A stretch of DNA of 18,545 bases from Lachnospiraceae bacterium. GTDB taxonomy: Bacteria > Bacillota > Clostridia > Lachnospirales > Lachnospiraceae. The stretch covers positions 1 through 18,545 of the forward strand of contig JAEDFR010000039.1 in assembly GCA_016297945.1 (NCBI GenBank), in the 5' to 3' direction. Position numbers and translations under genes: made by a program. Below the pieces are notes generated by a model. The model was given only the letters and a program-made list of their open reading frames with translations, did no database searches and was not told where the DNA came from. This document shows, one piece after another, positions 1-8,349 of the stretch (the first letter of the stretch is position 1; the number at the start of each line of letters is the position of its first letter).

Positions 1-38
1 TCTGCTTTTACGGTTGTTTTTGCTTTTGTCTCTGCCAT
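1..38 (-). CDS. N-terminal fragment of an unidentified protein
   Basis: Only the first 12 codons lie in the window; they read MAETKAKTTVKA and the frame runs off the left edge. The ATG at 36-38 is well supported by a GGAGGAG ribosome binding site at 45-51 with 6 bases of spacing, and by a promoter further upstream at 108-136. The start is rich in Lys, Thr and Ala, which suits a small basic or coiled protein, but twelve residues do not identify a family. It is transcribed in the same direction as uppP but has its own promoter. Confidence 0.75.
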   Translation of the reverse strand, partial: MAETKAKTTVKA

Positions 39-107
39 ATGCATCTCCTCCTTCATTACACAAAAAATTCTTTTATGAAAAAGTTTATGTACTTTTCTAT
101 AACAACA

Positions 108-136
108 AGTTTAACCTAAAACAATAGGCATGTCAA
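108..136 (-). promoter_or_regulatory. Sigma-A type promoter of the gene at the left edge
   Basis: On the minus strand a perfect -35 box TTGACA (131-136) is followed after exactly 17 bases by TAAACT (108-113), which matches four of six positions of the -10 consensus. The start codon at 36-38 lies about 70 bases downstream, leaving a leader of roughly 60 bases. The promoter lies between uppP and the fragment gene, so that gene does not depend on the uppP transcript. No convincing terminator is seen between 137 and 210. Confidence 0.6.
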
Positions 137-210
137 ATTTTCCGGACATGATTTTGTCTGATAATCTCCAAAATTCTAATGATAAAACCGCTCTGTCCGC
201 TCTTTATTCA

Positions 211-1059
211 TCAGCCAACCATAATTTTACTAACCGCAAAATATGTAATGACTAAAACGCCGAGAACAATCCGGTACCAGCCGAACACTTTGAAATCATG
301 TTTTTTGATATAATCCATTAAAAAACGGATGACAAAAACCGAAACGACAAATGCAACCACCATACCGGTCAGCAAAATAGCGATCTCCATTCCCGTAAAG
401 TGAAATCCGAATTTGACAATCTTTAACAGGCTGGCACCAAACATAACCGGAATTGCTAAAAAGAATGTGAATTCCGCAGCTACTGTTCTGGATACTCCGA
501 TTAACAAAGCGCCTACAATTGTGGCACCGGATCTGGATGTTCCAGGAAAAATTGCTGCAATCAGCTGAAACATCCCGATAATAAATGCAGTTTTATAAGT
601 CAGATTTTTCAATTTCGTGATACTCGGTTTTTTATTGTGGTTCACATTTTCAATGACAATAAACAAAACACCAAATAAAATCAGCATAATTGCAACAACC
701 CATGGATTATACAAATACTGATCAATCAAATCATCAAATAACAAGCCAACAATAGCTGCCGGAATGCATGCCGTTAAAATTTTGAACCATAAAATAAAGA
801 CATTTTTTCTGACATAACCATGATGTTCTTCTGCCTGTTTTCCAAGATAAAACGGAAAAATCTTGTTCCAATATAAAACAACTACAGCCATAATGGCACC
901 TAACTGGATGACAACTTCAAACATCGACCAAAACTCCGGTGTAACATCTAATGTCACAAATTCATTTAACAAAATCATATGTCCGGTACTGCTGATGGGA
1001 AGCCATTCCGTAATTCCTTCAACGATACCAAATAAAATCGCTTTTAAAATCTCAATCAT
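211..1059 (-). CDS. uppP: Undecaprenyl-diphosphatase UppP (BacA family)
   Basis: This integral membrane enzyme removes a phosphate from undecaprenyl pyrophosphate, regenerating the lipid carrier for peptidoglycan and other wall polymers; it also gives bacitracin tolerance. At 282 residues it has the family's usual length. The two family signatures are present: the N-terminal Glu-rich motif with E14 and E18 followed by PISSTGH (21-27), and PGTSRSG (172-178) with the conserved Arg at 176. About eight hydrophobic segments follow one another. The ATG at 1057-1059 has an AAGGA site just upstream. It is the last of three minus-strand genes (MBOAT, SGNH, uppP), separated from the SGNH gene by 96 bases that hold a hairpin. 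Co-transcription is likely but not proven. The family call is very firm. Confidence 0.97.
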   Translation of the reverse strand: MIEILKAILFGIVEGITEWLPISSTGHMILLNEFVTLDVTPEFWSMFEVVIQLGAIMAVVVLYWNKIFPFYLGKQAEEHHGYVRKNVFILWFKILTACIPAAIVGLLFDDLIDQYLYNPWVVAIMLILFGVLFIVIENVNHNKKPSITKLKNLTYKTAFIIGMFQLIAAIFPGTSRSGATIVGALLIGVSRTVAAEFTFFLAIPVMFGASLLKIVKFGFHFTGMEIAILLTGMVVAFVVSVFVIRFLMDYIKKHDFKVFGWYRIVLGVLVITYFAVSKIMVG

Positions 1060-1102
1060 TTTTCATCCTTGTCCTTTTCTTATTACTATACATGATACCC
1101 AT

Positions 1103-1134
1103 GGATTGCTGCGCACTTTGTGCTCCCGCAATCC
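1103..1134. repeat. Imperfect hairpin between the SGNH gene and uppP
   Basis: GGATTGC (1103-1109) is the exact reverse complement of GCAATCC (1128-1134). Inside them GCAC (1113-1116) pairs with GTGC (1120-1123) around a TTT loop, with a small internal bulge between the two stems. There is no T-run after it in either direction, so it is not a classical terminator. It may be an RNA-processing or stability element, or a member of a dispersed intergenic repeat family. Confidence 0.5.
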
Positions 1135-1155
1135 GTAAAACATTCGAAATCCGCC

Positions 1156-2091
1156 CTACTCGGGCTTCTTTGATGATAGATAATCATTTAAATCATCAAT
1201 CAACATCTTTGTGCGTACTTCTCTTCCTTCATTATTTAAATGAAGATACGTATTATAAAACAGGTTCATATCCATTCTGTAATCTTCATAACGGCCAATC
1301 AAGGGAAAGTCCAGACGTTTTTCAATCTCATCGGAAAACGCAACATATTCTTCCTCATCAGGCGTATAGCAGGTTATTGGCGTAGGATATGGTGTTGCCA
1401 GTAAGGTTGCACCTTTTTCCTGCATCGTTTGATGCAACGCATTTAATCGTTCTATGGTCTCATCCCCGATAGCCGGAATGTGTACTTCCGATAATTCTTC
1501 TTCTGTAACAGCCAAAACCGGTCTGTCAAAAATGTTGTCTCCATATTCATTAAACTGCAACCGACTGTATTCCGTCTGGCTATCCATATTTCCAATTCCC
1601 TGACTCCATAAATCCAGACAGTCTTTTAAATAAGTAGGATATGCCTTTATCATGGCAGGCCAGTCTTTTTTCCGGATGTATTTCCACAAATCCGGATGAT
1701 TTTCAATGGTTATCCATGCTAACTCGGGATTTTTAATTATATCGCCATCATCAAAATTGCTATAGCTGATAATCACAATATCACCTTCATGGATATTCTG
1801 AACTGCAGCCTGTTCATTAAACGGATTGCCAATTCCCCCATGCATCCCCATGTTGACAACCGGCATATGCATAGCCTCCTGCAACATTTCAGAGTCAACA
1901 CCAAAGGCCCAGTTGGAATTTCCGACCAAAACAATTTTTGCTTCATCAATAGAACACAACCGTTCATTTTTATCAATCAAAGCCGCCTGATAATTTAACA
2001 AATATTGCGGCATTACAATTTTAAAACAAAATATCACAACGAGTGCAAGCATTATCAGACATTTTGCAAAGAAAACCAGTTTCTTTTTCAT
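1156..2091 (-). CDS. SGNH/GDSL-like protein, partner of the MBOAT acyltransferase
   Basis: The 311-residue protein has an N-terminal membrane anchor (about residues 5-27) and an extracytoplasmic domain resembling the SGNH hydrolase-like partners of MBOAT O-acyltransferases (the DltD/AlgX-type role). The block I serine lies in VGNSNWAFG with S59, where the usual Asp before Ser is Asn. The block V region around H284 (LHLNNEG) is recognisable, but the Asp expected three residues before the His is Thr. It follows the MBOAT gene by 42 bases and is presumably in the same operon, where it would transfer or remove acyl groups on a surface glycan or wall polymer. The ATG lacks a close Shine-Dalgarno sequence: a GAGG lies about 13 bases upstream. 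The substrate is unknown. Confidence 0.75.
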   Translation of the reverse strand: MKKKLVFFAKCLIMLALVVIFCFKIVMPQYLLNYQAALIDKNERLCSIDEAKIVLVGNSNWAFGVDSEMLQEAMHMPVVNMGMHGGIGNPFNEQAAVQNIHEGDIVIISYSNFDDGDIIKNPELAWITIENHPDLWKYIRKKDWPAMIKAYPTYLKDCLDLWSQGIGNMDSQTEYSRLQFNEYGDNIFDRPVLAVTEEELSEVHIPAIGDETIERLNALHQTMQEKGATLLATPYPTPITCYTPDEEEYVAFSDEIEKRLDFPLIGRYEDYRMDMNLFYNTYLHLNNEGREVRTKMLIDDLNDYLSSKKPE

Positions 2092-2133
2092 AAAATAATC
2101 ATTTCCTCATTTCCGACTTTTGCCGAATACACA

Positions 2134-3687
2134 CTAGAACTGAAAATAAATAAATTCCGTCTGCGTATATTCAAGTCCGTAAGCACCATATACCAGTATC
2201 ATAAACAGAAGCCCCAGATACACAAGCCAACGAAACCACATCCCCTGGGATAATATAATCTGAAATACATTTTGAAATGGCCCGGACTGCTCAATACTTC
2301 CATCTTTCAGGCTTTGCATATCGTTTTTTGACATAAGATACATATGATTCTTTAATATATCAAATACAAATAATAACAACATGGCAAAAATCAGTGCTAC
2401 AAGCTGCTGCATGGTATATCCCATACGGTTAACTGCCAGTCCGAATATTTTTTCCGGCTGAAGCGAGAGAATAATCTGTTTCAGGATAGAAACAGCATTG
2501 CCAATGCTTTTGGCTCGGAAAAACAGCCAGGAAAAATCTACCAGAAGAAAGGTCGCAAGCCCGCATCCCAGACGATAACTAAACCGGTCTTCCCTCACAT
2601 GGAAAAACTGCTTTACTCTTTGTCTGACAGCAATCGTCGCGTCCTGCACAATCAGATAGATTCCATTGATCATGCCCCACACAACATAGGACCAGGATGC
2701 TCCGTGCCATAAGCCACTTACAAAAAACACCACAAATATATTGATGTATTTACGAATCTTTCCTTTCCGGTTGCCGCCCAGCGGAATATAAAGATAATCC
2801 GTAAACCATCCTGTCAGAGAAATATGCCAGCGTCTCCAAAAATCTTTTACACTTGTTGCCTGATAAGGCGCATTGAAATTTTCCATCAGGGCAAATCCAA
2901 GAACCTTTGCACTACCAATGGCTATATAGGTATATCCCCCAAAATCACAGTAAATCTGAAAAGCAAACATCACAGTAGCCAAAATAATTTCGATACCGGT
3001 GTATTCCACATAATTTGCGTAAACCGCATCAATATATACTGCCAGATTGTCTGCAATCATGATTTTCATAAACAGACCCCAGAGCATCGTCAAAAGTCCC
3101 TCTCTGACACGGTCTGTATCGAAGGTGTGTTCTTCATCAAACTGCTTTAACAGATTGGTGCTCCTCTCAATGGGACCTGCCACAAGTTGTGGAAAAAACG
3201 ATACAAAAAGCATATAACGAAAAAGATTTTTTGTCGCCTTTATCTTTTCCCGATAAACATCCATGATATATCCAAGTGCCTGAAAAATATAAAAAGAAAT
3301 ACCCACAGGCAATAATATATCCAAAGCCGCAATTTCATCCGAACCGATTTTCCCTAAAATTCGATTCATATTGTGAATAAAGAAATTAATGTATTTATAG
3401 AAAAAGAGAATTCCAATATTAATTGCAAAGCTGATTCCAAGTACCCATTTGGCCAAAGAACCACGTTTCTTCTTTATCGCTTTTTCAATCAGAATTCCGG
3501 CAAGATATGTAACAAAAGTAGAGCCGAAAAGTAGCAATGCATAGGCCGCATTCCAGTTCATATAGAAAAAATAGCTTGCAATTAACAGCCAAAAATTACG
3601 CATTTCTTTCCGCTTAGCTGGAATTACAAAATAAAACAATATGACAATTGGGAAAAATATCAGATAATTTAATGAATTAAATAGCAT
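2134..3687 (-). CDS. MBOAT-family membrane O-acyltransferase (AlgI/DltB/PatB type)
   Basis: The 517-residue polytopic membrane protein belongs to the MBOAT family that moves acyl groups across the membrane onto extracellular polymers. The two hallmark histidines are visible: H288 in FWRRWHISLTGW and the catalytic H328 in SGLWHGASW. YIPLGGNRKG (300-309) and GPIERS (171-176) are also typical. Length and order match AlgI-like proteins. Its own promoter lies at 3736-3764, and the SGNH gene follows directly, a pairing seen for alginate, peptidoglycan and teichoic acid acylation. DltA and DltC genes are absent here, so D-alanylation is less likely than O-acetylation. The start is the ATG at 3685-3687, with only a weak purine-rich site before it. 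The family is certain; the acceptor polymer is not. Confidence 0.93.
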   Translation of the reverse strand: MLFNSLNYLIFFPIVILFYFVIPAKRKEMRNFWLLIASYFFYMNWNAAYALLLFGSTFVTYLAGILIEKAIKKKRGSLAKWVLGISFAINIGILFFYKYINFFIHNMNRILGKIGSDEIAALDILLPVGISFYIFQALGYIMDVYREKIKATKNLFRYMLFVSFFPQLVAGPIERSTNLLKQFDEEHTFDTDRVREGLLTMLWGLFMKIMIADNLAVYIDAVYANYVEYTGIEIILATVMFAFQIYCDFGGYTYIAIGSAKVLGFALMENFNAPYQATSVKDFWRRWHISLTGWFTDYLYIPLGGNRKGKIRKYINIFVVFFVSGLWHGASWSYVVWGMINGIYLIVQDATIAVRQRVKQFFHVREDRFSYRLGCGLATFLLVDFSWLFFRAKSIGNAVSILKQIILSLQPEKIFGLAVNRMGYTMQQLVALIFAMLLLFVFDILKNHMYLMSKNDMQSLKDGSIEQSGPFQNVFQIILSQGMWFRWLVYLGLLFMILVYGAYGLEYTQTEFIYFQF

Positions 3688-3735
3688 AGTCTTGTTCTTT
3701 CAAATTATTAATGGACTTTTCCAGTCATCAATCTC

Positions 3736-3764
3736 ATTATATTCATTTTGGTCATACTACACAA
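3736..3764 (-). promoter_or_regulatory. Promoter of the MBOAT-SGNH-uppP operon
   Basis: On the minus strand TTGTGT (3759-3764) and a perfect TATAAT (3736-3741) are separated by 17 bases. The MBOAT start codon lies about 49 bases downstream. The promoter sits in the 92-base gap after the small membrane protein gene, so the envelope operon can be expressed separately from it. Confidence 0.55.
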
Positions 3765-3779
3765 CCAATTTCATTCATC

Positions 3780-4109
3780 TTAATTGGTATCGCAAGTTTC
3801 ATCCTGATGAACTTCATCAGCTTCTATTTGGTCTTCTGCAATTTCGCTTTCAGCAAGCTCTTTTCCCATTTTGATGGTTGCAAAAGCAGCAACTATCAGT
3901 GAACCAATAACCAATATACCTGCGCCTAAGATTACACCTGTCCACGTCATGGTTGTTTCATTCATGAGTTTTGAATCAACGATTCCATATGCCTGATAGA
4001 GAATATAAAAAACCACCAGATAAATCATCGCGCATTTGCGTTTTGCAAGATTACGCGCACTTTCATCATACTGCTTGCCAGCTTCTTTTCTAAAAGATAT
4101 TTTTTTCAT
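3780..4109 (-). CDS. Small two-TM membrane protein of unknown function
   Basis: I do not recognise this 109-residue protein. It has a basic, probably cytoplasmic N-terminus (residues 1-25), two hydrophobic segments (about 26-43 and 56-78) joined by a short polar loop, and an acidic C-terminal tail rich in Glu and Asp (about 83-109). This predicts a hairpin membrane protein with both ends inside. The ATG is supported by a GGAGAG site. A possible -10 box lies 130 bases upstream at 4240-4245, and the operon promoter for the MBOAT gene follows it, so it is probably a single-gene unit. Translation start, coding composition and TM pattern make it a real gene; no function can be assigned. Confidence 0.75.
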   Translation of the reverse strand: MKKISFRKEAGKQYDESARNLAKRKCAMIYLVVFYILYQAYGIVDSKLMNETTMTWTGVILGAGILVIGSLIVAAFATIKMGKELAESEIAEDQIEADEVHQDETCDTN

Positions 4110-4239
4110 ATTTCTCTCCGTTTATCCATTCTTATCAAAATATACTCAAAAACCAATTATCAAGTTGAAGTAGTATTTTGATCCTAATATGATTATCATA
4201 CCGCGACAAAACCCGGTTAGCAAGTCTAAGAATTTTCTC

Positions 4240-4245
4240 ATTATA
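4240..4245 (-). promoter_or_regulatory. Possible -10 box for the small membrane protein gene
   Basis: A perfect TATAAT is read on the minus strand, but no good -35 box stands 16-18 bases before it. The leader to the ATG at 4109 would be about 125 bases and contains a short palindrome TATGATTATCATA at 4188-4200. The rest of the gap 4110-4301 shows nothing else I can name. Confidence 0.3.
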
Positions 4246-4301
4246 TGCCAACGTTTTTACACAGTCTGCAAAAGAATAGCATACTTTATCCAATGCACAA
4301 T

Positions 4302-4343
4302 AAAAAAGAGAAAGATAACAGTATAACCGTACCTTTCTCTTTT
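4302..4343 (-). terminator. Terminator of the sugar ABC transporter operon
   Basis: An 11-base inverted repeat, AAAAGAGAAAG at 4304-4314 against CTTTCTCTTTT at 4333-4343, encloses an 18-base loop. Read on the minus strand, the descending arm ends in a run of T, as expected of a Rho-independent terminator just after the last permease gene, which stops at 4397. The stem is AT-rich, so its strength is uncertain. It could also work weakly on the plus strand. Confidence 0.6.
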
Positions 4344-4396
4344 CATCCTATGAGATAATTCTGAAAAAATAAATTCAGCTTATGATAATTTGTGTA

Positions 4397-5566
4397 TTAA
4401 GCTTTTGTTTTATCTTTGTTATTTAAAATTTCAAATACGACTGCTGCCAGAAGTACGATACCCTTTACAACCTTCTGCCAGTTTGCATCAATGCCCATCA
4501 AAGACATACCAAGGTTGATAACACCGATTAAGGTTGCTCCGACAACCATACCAAATACAGAACCGGAACCACCGTATGCAGATACACCACCGACTACGCA
4601 GGCTGAAATCGCATCCATTTCGTAGTTGGTTCCTGCGGTAGAGTTAGCAGCCTGAAATCTTGCGATTACAATATAAGAACTGATAACCGTCAGAACTGCC
4701 ATATTCAAATAAGCAGTAAACATGATCTTTCTGGTATCAACACCTGACAATCTGGTTGCTTCCGCATTACCACCAATGGTATAGAAATAGCGGCCCAATG
4801 TCGTCTTAGAGGTAATAAAGCTATATACCAGAATAATTGCAGCTACCCAAACCAAAACGGTAGGAATACCACCTGCTTTTGCGAGTTTGTAAGCAAAAAG
4901 CATAATAACCGCAACCGAAAGAACGGATTTTATAATCACAGCAGTCATCGAATCTGCTTCATAACCCTTTTTCAATTTGTTGGCTCTTGTCATGACATTG
5001 AGAACTACTACGATAATACTCGCAATAATACCAACTGTAATACAAACAACATTAATCTGTCCAATCGGCGAACTGAAAATCTTTCCGGAAAAAGCATCCA
5101 AAAATCCGCTCGGAAAAGGAGCAATACTACCAGTAGAACTGTTTGCACTCAAAAGTGCTGTACCAAGTCCACGGAAAGCAAGGAAACCTGCCAGTGTTGC
5201 AATCCACGGCGGAACATTTAAATATGCAATCAAGAAACCAAGAATGCAACCATAAATGACACCAATTCCCATCATAAGGACAACTGCCACAAATGGATTC
5301 ATCCCTTTCACTACCATAAAGATACCACCCATTGCTCCAATAAAGCAGACGAAAGAACCACAGGCCAAATCAATATTACCACCGGTCAACATACACATCA
5401 GCATACCTGTTGCCAATATATAAACATATGCATTTTGTGTGATCAAAGCATTGAAGTTTAATGCTTCAAACATCTGTCCATTTGTCATGATTGTGAAGAA
5501 AAGGAACACAAGAACAAGGACAATTAACATCGTATTTTTTCTTAATACTGCTACTGCATTTTTCAT
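4397..5566 (-). CDS. Sugar ABC transporter permease 2 (MmsB/GguB family)
   Basis: The 389-residue hydrophobic protein (about ten TM segments) is a BPD-transporter-2 family permease for carbohydrate uptake. LTGGNIDLACGS in the N-terminal third and the loop GGNAEATRLSGVDTRKI, the probable ATPase contact, are family signatures. The C-terminal AYGGSGSVFG and INLGMSLMG are shared with the neighbouring permease. It is a clear but diverged paralogue of the gene at 5582-6748, so the two probably form a heterodimer. It starts 15 bases after that gene with a GAGGAGG site in the gap, and is the last gene of the operon before the terminator at 4302-4343. The family is sure; the sugar is inferred from context. 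Confidence 0.92.
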   Translation of the reverse strand: MKNAVAVLRKNTMLIVLVLVFLFFTIMTNGQMFEALNFNALITQNAYVYILATGMLMCMLTGGNIDLACGSFVCFIGAMGGIFMVVKGMNPFVAVVLMMGIGVIYGCILGFLIAYLNVPPWIATLAGFLAFRGLGTALLSANSSTGSIAPFPSGFLDAFSGKIFSSPIGQINVVCITVGIIASIIVVVLNVMTRANKLKKGYEADSMTAVIIKSVLSVAVIMLFAYKLAKAGGIPTVLVWVAAIILVYSFITSKTTLGRYFYTIGGNAEATRLSGVDTRKIMFTAYLNMAVLTVISSYIVIARFQAANSTAGTNYEMDAISACVVGGVSAYGGSGSVFGMVVGATLIGVINLGMSLMGIDANWQKVVKGIVLLAAVVFEILNNKDKTKA

Positions 5567-5581
5567 GATTCATCCTCCTCC

Positions 5582-6748
5582 TTATTTCTTCTTCTTGGAC
5601 ATTACGTCGAAGATGATTGCGATTAACAATACAAGTCCTTTTACTACCTTTTGATAGTTAGCTTCAACACCCATGATACTCATGCCCATGTTGATAACAC
5701 CCATCAAAGTTGCACCGATTACAACACCGAAGATATTTCCTTCGCCGCCGTATGCAGATGCACCACCTACGAAGCAGGCTGCAATGGCATCCATTTCATA
5801 CATCTGACCGAATGTCGGCTGTGCGCCGCAGGCTCTTGCAACTGTTAAGATACCTGCCAGACCTGACATCAGTCCCATATTGATATATGCAAAGAAGTAT
5901 ACTTTTCTGGGGTCGATACCGGAAAGCTTTGTTGCTTTCTCATTACCGCCAACTGCGTAAAGGTAACGTCCCATTCTTGTTTTAGAAGTAACATATCCGT
6001 AAATTACTAAAACTAAAACAATCCAGATTAAAGATGTCGGAATGCCTTTGTACTGTGCCAGTTCATAAAAAATCCAGATGACAACGCCACAGATAATGAA
6101 CATCTTGATGATCTCGGTTGCCAACGGAGGAACATCATAGTCTTTGGTTTTTGCGCTGATTCTGTTTTTTAACACAAACGCAACATAAATAACAGCAATG
6201 ATAATACCTACCAAAAGACAGGTAACATTGAATGAACCATTTCCGAAGAAATCCGGAACATAACAATCAGCTCCACCACCAAACACATTCAAAAATGTGG
6301 TATTGCTGATACCAACGGTCATACCATTTAATACGACGTTAGATAATCCACGGAACGCATACATACCGGACAACGTCGCAATGAATGGCGGAACCTTGAT
6401 ATAGGCAATCCAAAATCCCTGCCATACACCTACTAACAGTCCTCCAACTAACATCACAATGACTGCAACCCAGACATTGACATTGCTTGCCATAACAACG
6501 GCACCGATACCACCGATAAAGCAGACAACGGATCCACATGCCAAATCGATATTACCACCGGTTAAAATACATAACAGCATACCTGCGGCCAATACGAATA
6601 CATATGCATTCTGGGAAATCAAGTTGTTAATATTTTGCGGAAATAGAATTTTGCCACCCGTTTTCCAATAGAAGAAAGCTACTACTAAAACAAGGGCAAT
6701 TACCATTGTGTATTTTTTTAGAATATCTGTAATTTTTATTCCACTCAT
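5582..6748 (-). CDS. Sugar ABC transporter permease 1 (MmsB/GguB family)
   Basis: This 388-residue polytopic protein is the first of two adjacent permeases of the multiple-monosaccharide type. LTGGNIDLACGS, VPPFIATLSGMYAFRG and the cytoplasmic loop GGNEKATKLSGIDPRKV are typical, and the C-terminal half has AYGGEGNIFG and INMGMSIMG. It lies 2 bases after the ATPase gene; its AAGGAG site is inside the last codons of that gene, so translation is probably coupled. Compared with the second permease, the conserved core agrees well while the loop between about residues 150 and 180 differs strongly. It probably makes the channel for sugar delivered by the binding protein at 8403-9497. Confidence 0.93.
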   Translation of the reverse strand: MSGIKITDILKKYTMVIALVLVVAFFYWKTGGKILFPQNINNLISQNAYVFVLAAGMLLCILTGGNIDLACGSVVCFIGGIGAVVMASNVNVWVAVIVMLVGGLLVGVWQGFWIAYIKVPPFIATLSGMYAFRGLSNVVLNGMTVGISNTTFLNVFGGGADCYVPDFFGNGSFNVTCLLVGIIIAVIYVAFVLKNRISAKTKDYDVPPLATEIIKMFIICGVVIWIFYELAQYKGIPTSLIWIVLVLVIYGYVTSKTRMGRYLYAVGGNEKATKLSGIDPRKVYFFAYINMGLMSGLAGILTVARACGAQPTFGQMYEMDAIAACFVGGASAYGGEGNIFGVVIGATLMGVINMGMSIMGVEANYQKVVKGLVLLIAIIFDVMSKKKK

Positions 6749-6750
6749 TT

Positions 6751-8289
6751 CTATTCGCTCCTTCCTGATTGTAAAATGCTTGCCATGATATTAACCTGCG
6801 TTGCCTCACTGGCATTCATTTCACCAACAATTTTTGCTTCATTCATAATATAGATACGATCACTCATACCGATAACTTCCGGTAATTCGGAGGAAATCAT
6901 GATTACTGATTTTCCTGCCGCTACCAAATCATTAATGATACAGTAGATTTCATATTTGGCACCTACGTCAATACCTCTGGTGGGTTCATCCAAAATCAAG
7001 ACATCCGGATCTGTAAACATCCATTTTGCAAGCAATACCTTCTGCTGATTACCACCGGATAAGTTTCCGACATTCTGTTCAACGGAAGGAGTTTTGGTCT
7101 TTAATTTATCTTTATATTCCACAGCCACCTGATATTCTTTATCCACATCGATGACGTTGCGGTTGCTGACGCCTGCCATATTGGCAAGAGAAGTATTGAC
7201 ACGGATCGGGTTGGATAAAACCAGACCGTTTCCTTTTCTGTCCTCTGTAACATAGGCAAGCTTTGCATTGATTGCCTGACGGGGATTTTTCAGTACCACT
7301 TCTTTTCCATTGATTGTCAGAGTGCCTGAGATATTAGTTCCGTAGGAACGTCCAAAAATACTCATTGCAAGCTCGGTACGACCTGCTCCCATCAATCCGT
7401 AGATGCCGACAACCTCACCTTTTCTGACATTCATATGTACGTTGTCCACAACTTTACGTTCCGGATATAACGGATGATAAACCGTCCAATCCTTTACTTC
7501 CATATTGATGTCACCGATTTTTACATCGTGGCGTTTTGGGAAACGATCGGTAATCTCACGGCCAACCATTCCTTTGATGATTCGGTCCTCACTGATTTCC
7601 ATTTCATGGCAGTTCATGGTTTCAATCGTAGAACCATCACGAACGACTGTAATCTTATCTGCTACATATACAACCTCATTCAATTTATGAGTGATAATAA
7701 TCATCGTCATGCCCTGTTTTTTAAACTCTAACATTAAATCCAACAGAGCTTTGGAATCTGTTTCATTTAAAGATGATGTAGGCTCATCCAAAATCAACAG
7801 CTTGGCATTTTTGGCAAGCGCTTTGGCAATTTCAACCAGCTGCTGCTTACCGGTACCAATCTCCTTAATAAGTGTACGTGAAGATTCGGACAAACCAACC
7901 ATTTTCAGATATTTGTCGGCTTCACCATAGGTCTCATTCCAGTTAATCGCATTTTTTCTTCCTCTTTCATTACCGAGGAACATATTTTCACCGATGGACA
8001 TCTGTGGAACAAGAGCTAACTCCTGATGAATAATGACAATTCCTTTTCCTTCCGAATCTTTAATGTTATGGAACTGGCAGACTTCTCCGTTGTAGATAAT
8101 ATCGCCCTCATAACTTCCATAAGGATAAATACCACTCAGAACATTCATGAGTGTGGATTTACCCGCACCATTTTCTCCAACCAGTGCGTGGATTTCTCCT
8201 TCTTCAACCTGCAAATTTACATTGTCTAAAGCTTTTACACCGGGGAAGGTTTTGGTAATGTTTTTCATTTCAAGTAATATGTTCGCCAA
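6751..8289 (-). CDS. Sugar ABC transporter ATP-binding protein, double NBD (MmsA/GguA type)
   Basis: The 512-residue cytoplasmic ATPase has two fused nucleotide-binding domains, as in the MglA/XylG/GguA group. Domain 1 has a full Walker A GENGAGKST (38-46), a degenerate signature IGTGKQQ (144-150), Walker B with D168/E169 and H201. Domain 2 has a Walker A in which Lys is Arg (GLMGAGRT, 298-305), a perfect LSGGNQQ (410-416) and Walker B D434/E435. This asymmetry is normal for the group: one composite site is catalytically weak. The start is a TTG at 8287-8289, with GGAGGG six bases upstream and no better in-frame ATG nearby. It follows the binding-protein gene across a strong hairpin and precedes the permeases. 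The sugar specificity cannot be read from it. Confidence 0.95.
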   Translation of the reverse strand: MANILLEMKNITKTFPGVKALDNVNLQVEEGEIHALVGENGAGKSTLMNVLSGIYPYGSYEGDIIYNGEVCQFHNIKDSEGKGIVIIHQELALVPQMSIGENMFLGNERGRKNAINWNETYGEADKYLKMVGLSESSRTLIKEIGTGKQQLVEIAKALAKNAKLLILDEPTSSLNETDSKALLDLMLEFKKQGMTMIIITHKLNEVVYVADKITVVRDGSTIETMNCHEMEISEDRIIKGMVGREITDRFPKRHDVKIGDINMEVKDWTVYHPLYPERKVVDNVHMNVRKGEVVGIYGLMGAGRTELAMSIFGRSYGTNISGTLTINGKEVVLKNPRQAINAKLAYVTEDRKGNGLVLSNPIRVNTSLANMAGVSNRNVIDVDKEYQVAVEYKDKLKTKTPSVEQNVGNLSGGNQQKVLLAKWMFTDPDVLILDEPTRGIDVGAKYEIYCIINDLVAAGKSVIMISSELPEVIGMSDRIYIMNEAKIVGEMNASEATQVNIMASILQSGRSE

Positions 8290-8349
8290 ACTTATCCCTC
8301 CAATTCAAAGAATTTTCTCATAGTCTTTTTATGTATTTACTAGAATAAA

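Noticed and set aside
137..210. Terminator search after uppP
   Set aside because: Only short direct repeats were found (GAGCGG type); no stem with a T-run is convincing.
863..1385. Plus-strand frames opposite uppP and the SGNH gene
   Set aside because: They are antisense shadows of well-supported genes with no ribosome binding site or family resemblance.
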